Origin: Blastomussa wellsi
Lineage: Eukaryota > Cnidaria > Anthozoa > Scleractinia > Plerogyridae
Assembly: GCA_947652115.1 (NCBI GenBank)
Contig: OX393562.1
Span: 15,250,252 to 15,314,251, forward strand
Direction of reading: 5' to 3'
Length of the DNA stretch: 64,000 nucleotides
Shown piece by piece: positions 59,838-64,000 of this stretch. Numbering within the stretch: position 1 is the stretch's first letter; every line of letters starts with the position of its first letter. Below the pieces are notes generated by a model, which was given only the letters and a program-made list of their open reading frames with translations, was not told the origin of the DNA and did no database searches. The translations under genes were made by a program, and so were the position numbers.

Positions 59838-60880
59838 AGATAATAATAATAATGGCTGTCCTTCGTTGCCGAAGATGACTGTCTTGCAATGAGTTGAGGC
59901 CTATCTTAAACAGGCTCTCATGTGGGCAATCAGACCCGCTCGGGATCTGCAGTAACGCTGGAAGTTGTTGCATTGGAAACTGCTTAAAGTAGCTGCCGAG
60001 TGTCGTCGGGCATGTGCATGCTGATATTCTTGCTGACGCTGCTCTTCAACGGCTGACATGGCCTTCCTCAGCAGACCCTGCCATTTTACTCTGTGAGCTG
60101 CCTCTTCTTCCCAGGTATTATGCGAGATACCTGTTTTCTTCAAGTGCTGCTTTAAAACATCTTTGAAACGTAATTTTTGTCCACCACCCTTTTACCGTGG
60201 TGTAGTTCCGAGTAAAACACAGCTTTTTGCAGCCTGCTATTGGCCATCCGACATACGTGTCCCGCCCAGCGAAGCTGTGACACGGTAATTAGGGCTTCAA
60301 CACTGACTGTGTCAGCACGGTGCAGTACCTCAACATCTGGGATACGGTCTTGCCACTTGATGTTAAGAATGGAGCGTAGGTGGCGAAGCTGGAGTCTTGT
60401 CAGAGCCTTGATGTGCCTGCGATAGAGAGTGGTGCACTCGATGGAATAGAGCAGGCAAGAGATGACTGCGACAGAGTAAACTTTCACTTTGGTTTTTGTC
60501 CTGATGTCATGACAGCTCCAGAGTCTCTTCTGAAGTGCACCATAGGCCTTCGTGGCGGAATGGATCCTCCTTTCCACTTCCAGGTCTACAGAGTTGGTGT
60601 TTGTAACAGTACTGCCCAGGTAATTGAAAGACTCGGTTGTCTTCAGTGGTTCTTCATGAACCGTGATTGTCCCTGGTAGTTCAATGGACAATGGAGGAGG
60701 CTGATAAAGCAGCTCGGTCTTAGATATGTTGATCTTTAGACCAAACAAATCAGCTGCTGAGGAGAAACGATCCACAATCTGCTGCAATATCAACTGCATT
60801 GTTGGCCACAAGGGCCGAATCATCAGCATAGAGCAGTTCTCTGATACACATCTTCAGTGTTATTGAAGATAGCTGTTATT
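59838..60880 (-). mobile_element. 5'-truncated non-LTR retrotransposon (LINE)
   Basis: The minus strand encodes the C-terminal part of a reverse transcriptase. It includes the catalytic motif LLYADDSALV (about 60800-60840), the thumb-like FNYLGSTVT, a conserved LRWAGHVCRM segment and a C-terminal CNNFQRYCRSRAGLIAHMRA zinc-knuckle-like tail ending at 59901. At least two frameshifts interrupt the frame (near 60780 and near 60150-60185), so it is dead. The 3' end is an ATT microsatellite at about 59838-59852, as in many LINEs. The 5' break near 60880 is typical truncation on insertion. Confidence 0.85.
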
Positions 60881-62216
60881 TGAAATTATTTCTCATGCCG
60901 GAAAAAATACTGATGCGGAATACGACGAATATTCATGCCTAATTATATTTTAGTTTATGTCTAAATCTGGCGATCAGAATGTTAAATTTTCGCTGAGATA
61001 TCACGACAATCAGAATGGGAACGAGCTAGATACATGACTCTCGCTCTTTTGCGGACTTTCGCTTTCTGTTTTCGTTGTTTATGGTTCTGGAAGAAAAGGT
61101 GAAAGGTAAAGCGTTTAGAAGTCAAGCTAGAACGTTGAAAGTGAGCAAAGTAAATGCCAGATAACTTCAGCACTCAGAAGCTGTGTCAAATTGGATACGT
61201 CAGTTCTCTTTAGCACCTTGATTAGCTAAAATTCGCCAAGCAATACTGAAATAAATATGGCACAGGAAATATCGCAAAATGTACGTGGCTAAAACAGGAT
61301 TTGGTAAATTGTAATAATCAATAATCTTTACTCAGACTTTCATGCGGAACGTAAGATTTTCCTCTGGCTGTCTTGAAATTCAAAACCGATAGTTTCCTTA
61401 ACAAAGCAAAAGTTAACAATAAAAATACTTACCATATATAATAATTTTCAGTATGATTTTAGGTTTACAATCAAGTTCAATCTACCAAAAACGTTTAGTT
61501 TTTGAAAAAAATACAAATATCATAAACATTCTTGGTTAAAACTCAAACTTAAAAAGTACATACAACACGCTTTATTAAAAGCAGAGAGAAGGGCTTTTAC
61601 AAATGGATTATATAATAGCTTGTAACAACTGTTTTTCAAATCGAATATTATAAAACATGGCAAACAATTTCGAAATACATAACGTATCTAAACGAATAAT
61701 GTTTCCTGGTTAGTACTCACGCAGTTGAAATTAAAGTCTTATGGAATTCTAAGTGAAACAAATTCTTCAATTCCACTCTCAAAAGTATGCACGCAGATTT
61801 GAGAACAGAAATTTCAAATTCACACTGGACTGGAAGGAAATAAAATGCTTTCTACGATTTTTCAATTAGCGTCAAAAGAAACGAATTTCGCGAGAAGGCA
61901 TTTGTCAAACCTAGCAAACATAAGGATGACGAATGCTTGAAATAACTATGACGTTTAAGGTGACAGGTGCTGAGACCCTTTTTTCTCTTTTTGTTCATTA
62001 AGCAATATTCCAAAACAACACTTCCATTGTCCGTGGTAAGAACTGTGAAATCCAATTCATAATATTGGACATAAATTTCCAAGGATAAATTTCAGTACTG
62101 GACAAGAATGATTTAAAGCAGTTACGTCATGACTTTTTTAAAGTCATTTTTGGCGACGAACCAAATTACCCTTTGGTAATAAATCTCAAAATAATAGTTT
62201 AGTAAGGAATAAAAAC

Positions 62217-62290
62217 ACCAGATAGGTGATACTAAATGGTTAAGGAAAGAAAAGGTTCTGATGGATTACAGTGACAAGTATAAATGCTCA
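62217..62290 (+). repeat. dispersed repeat family A, copy 5
   Basis: CACCAGATAGGTGATACTAA, then GGTTAAGGAAAGAAAAGG and TGGATTACAGTGACAAG. The most diverged of the five copies. Confidence 0.45.
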
Positions 62291-63207
62291 AACCATGACG
62301 CAGATCCTTCAATATCACGTTTTGCTGCAAGGCCTGGTCCTCGTTAGAAGCTGAATATATCCTTCGAAACACCTTATTTGTGTAATTTAGTTTGCTTATG
62401 TTTCTTTCTTGCAATGTACTTTCATGCAGACATAATCTGTAAATAGTGCAAAAAAAAAATAAAAAAATATAAAAACCAAAACCATAGCTCCTGAGATATC
62501 AAATAACAATGAGAAGCAAATAAAGTTGTATATTGAGAAGCATGTTTCATGTAAACATTTTTACCCGCCGCATGCGTATAGCAGTTGCGCAGTTTTCGCC
62601 TTTATTGCTGACCTTATGTAGTTATTAAAGTCCTACAGGATAAGACGGATTAGAGGAGATGATAGAATTTCGAGGAAATAATCAGTTTCTTAGTTTCCCT
62701 TGATCTACTTCCAGTGTTAAAACATGTATTGGAATGTGCCTTTTTGTTGAGACAGGGCAAGGAGTAGGTTTTTATTACGCCAACGGTTTTAATTAGAGTG
62801 TTGACCTCCTTTAGCCAGAGGCAATTCCTTAATCATTAATTTTAAAATATTACGTAGCAACCGTAGAAATTGCGTTCAGTTTTTTTTTCGTGTAATACTT
62901 TGTGTCTGCAACAATCAAATATGCTGTGCTAATTCCGAAAGGACGGAGTTGTGAATTAGTGATTCCTTTAATCAGTTTTTGTTAGAAATGTAACGTTATC
63001 AGCAGGAAAATTGCTTGTAAGAAAGTAATAAACAGAAGATTGGCTAATATAATTATATAACAGTAATGGCTTGACTCACGTTTTGATCACGTATCTTGAT
63101 AACAGGAGAGCAAACTTTATAGAGTTGAGCTTGCTAAAATTTCACCTGAACTCTACCTAATCATTCCAATATGGAAAAAAATCTATGTTAGAAGATTTTT
63201 CCGCGAT

Positions 63208-64000
63208 AAGCAATCGATATTATTGCAAAGACAACATGTATTTGAAAGCAGTCCTAGAGCATATATTCGAATCATGATACTCATAAATAAAACAGGAAGA
63301 TAGATTTGAAGAACCAAATGTTGTGCAAAAAATGATGTTTCTTTCATTGCACCTCTTATACTTTTGTGTTTAAAATTTATATAGCTGTTGACTTTTTAAA
63401 GACGGAGCGGTAGGATTCAGTTGATGTTTCTCCCCACTACATTGCCGAAAACGCCGGGGTTGTTCGTCTATTACGGAACCACACACTTCTTACCTGCGCA
63501 TGATGACGAAGACGGTTGCTTGGTCCGCAAACATTATTACATTTATTAAAAATAGACCTTTTGATGGACAATAACAGTAGGGGTGCAGGGCTACACAAAG
63601 ATTTTTAACCATTTGATTCTAAAGGGATTTAAAATACTGCTTTACGAGTCTCAAACACGAAAATATCCTTGGAAAAGTTCTAAAAGGGAGTAGTCGTGGT
63701 TTGGTCAGCTTGGCGGGTTATAGTTACTAATTTTGGAACATTAAACAATTTACAAATGGGAATCTCTCTTGGCTTTTTCGCCCTTTTCTTGCAATTAGAA
63801 ATTAGGCCACCAAAGTACAAGCCACGATAACATTGAAACTGTTCAATCACCAACACAAAGGTAAACTGTCTTAACAAGCGATCAGATTATCGGAACGAAT
63901 ATTAAATTAAATGTACGCAAAATAAGAAGAATTTGAATGCCGATATGCAGGTTAAAGTGATATTGTAGGTTTCTTTAACTAAATGAACGATACAAACAAC
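63208..64000 (+). repeat. diverged large repeat unit, copy at 63.2 kb
   Basis: Matches 56797-57380 and 58400-58925 as described there. The window ends at CGATACAAACAAC, exactly where the other copy continues into the ORF at 58932, so a homologous ORF may begin just outside the window. Confidence 0.6.

Noticed and set aside
60240..60679. Plus-strand frames at the LINE
   Set aside because: Shadows of the minus-strand reverse transcriptase.

Overview
The window looks like nuclear DNA from an animal, most likely a cnidarian and probably a stony coral. The genes have many short exons with GT-AG introns. There is a FoxQ2-type forkhead gene and a secreted PAN-EGF-ILEI protein. Introns and intergenic DNA are AT-rich and full of short inverted-repeat transposons, a truncated LINE and minisatellites. 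The coral assignment is inference from gene content and repeat style; no marker gene fixes the species.

Left 28 kb (minus strand): one large gene, an orthologue of the FAM193 family. It was rebuilt by hand as 24 coding exons from 28171 down to 1049. All splice phases agree and the 3117-nt frame gives 1038 residues. Its introns hold two related TA-flanked non-autonomous DNA elements (13964-16951 and 22503-24304), several MITEs, a 737-bp foldback element and a striking excess of the octamer TACATGTA.

Middle (28.6-43.1 kb): a short unexplained coding-like stretch (28617-28835), dispersed repeats, a 20-bp and a 30-bp minisatellite, then a duplicated locus on the plus strand. The upstream copy (35465-37145) keeps only the ILEI-domain exons and has a 10-base frameshifting deletion. 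The downstream copy (38519-43069) is an intact five-exon gene: signal peptide, PAN/Apple, EGF, ILEI. Both copies share a GC-AG intron inside the ILEI domain.

Right third (43-64 kb): gene-poor. It holds an intronless FoxQ2-like transcription factor gene (47593-48540, minus), several MITEs, a 5'-truncated non-LTR retrotransposon (59.85-60.88 kb, minus) and a diverged repeat unit present two to three times (about 53.4, 56.8 and 63.2 kb). One copy of that unit ends in a possible small secreted ORF. The genes share no pathway: FAM193 is an intracellular protein of unclear function, FoxQ2 is nuclear, and the PAN-EGF-ILEI protein is probably extracellular.
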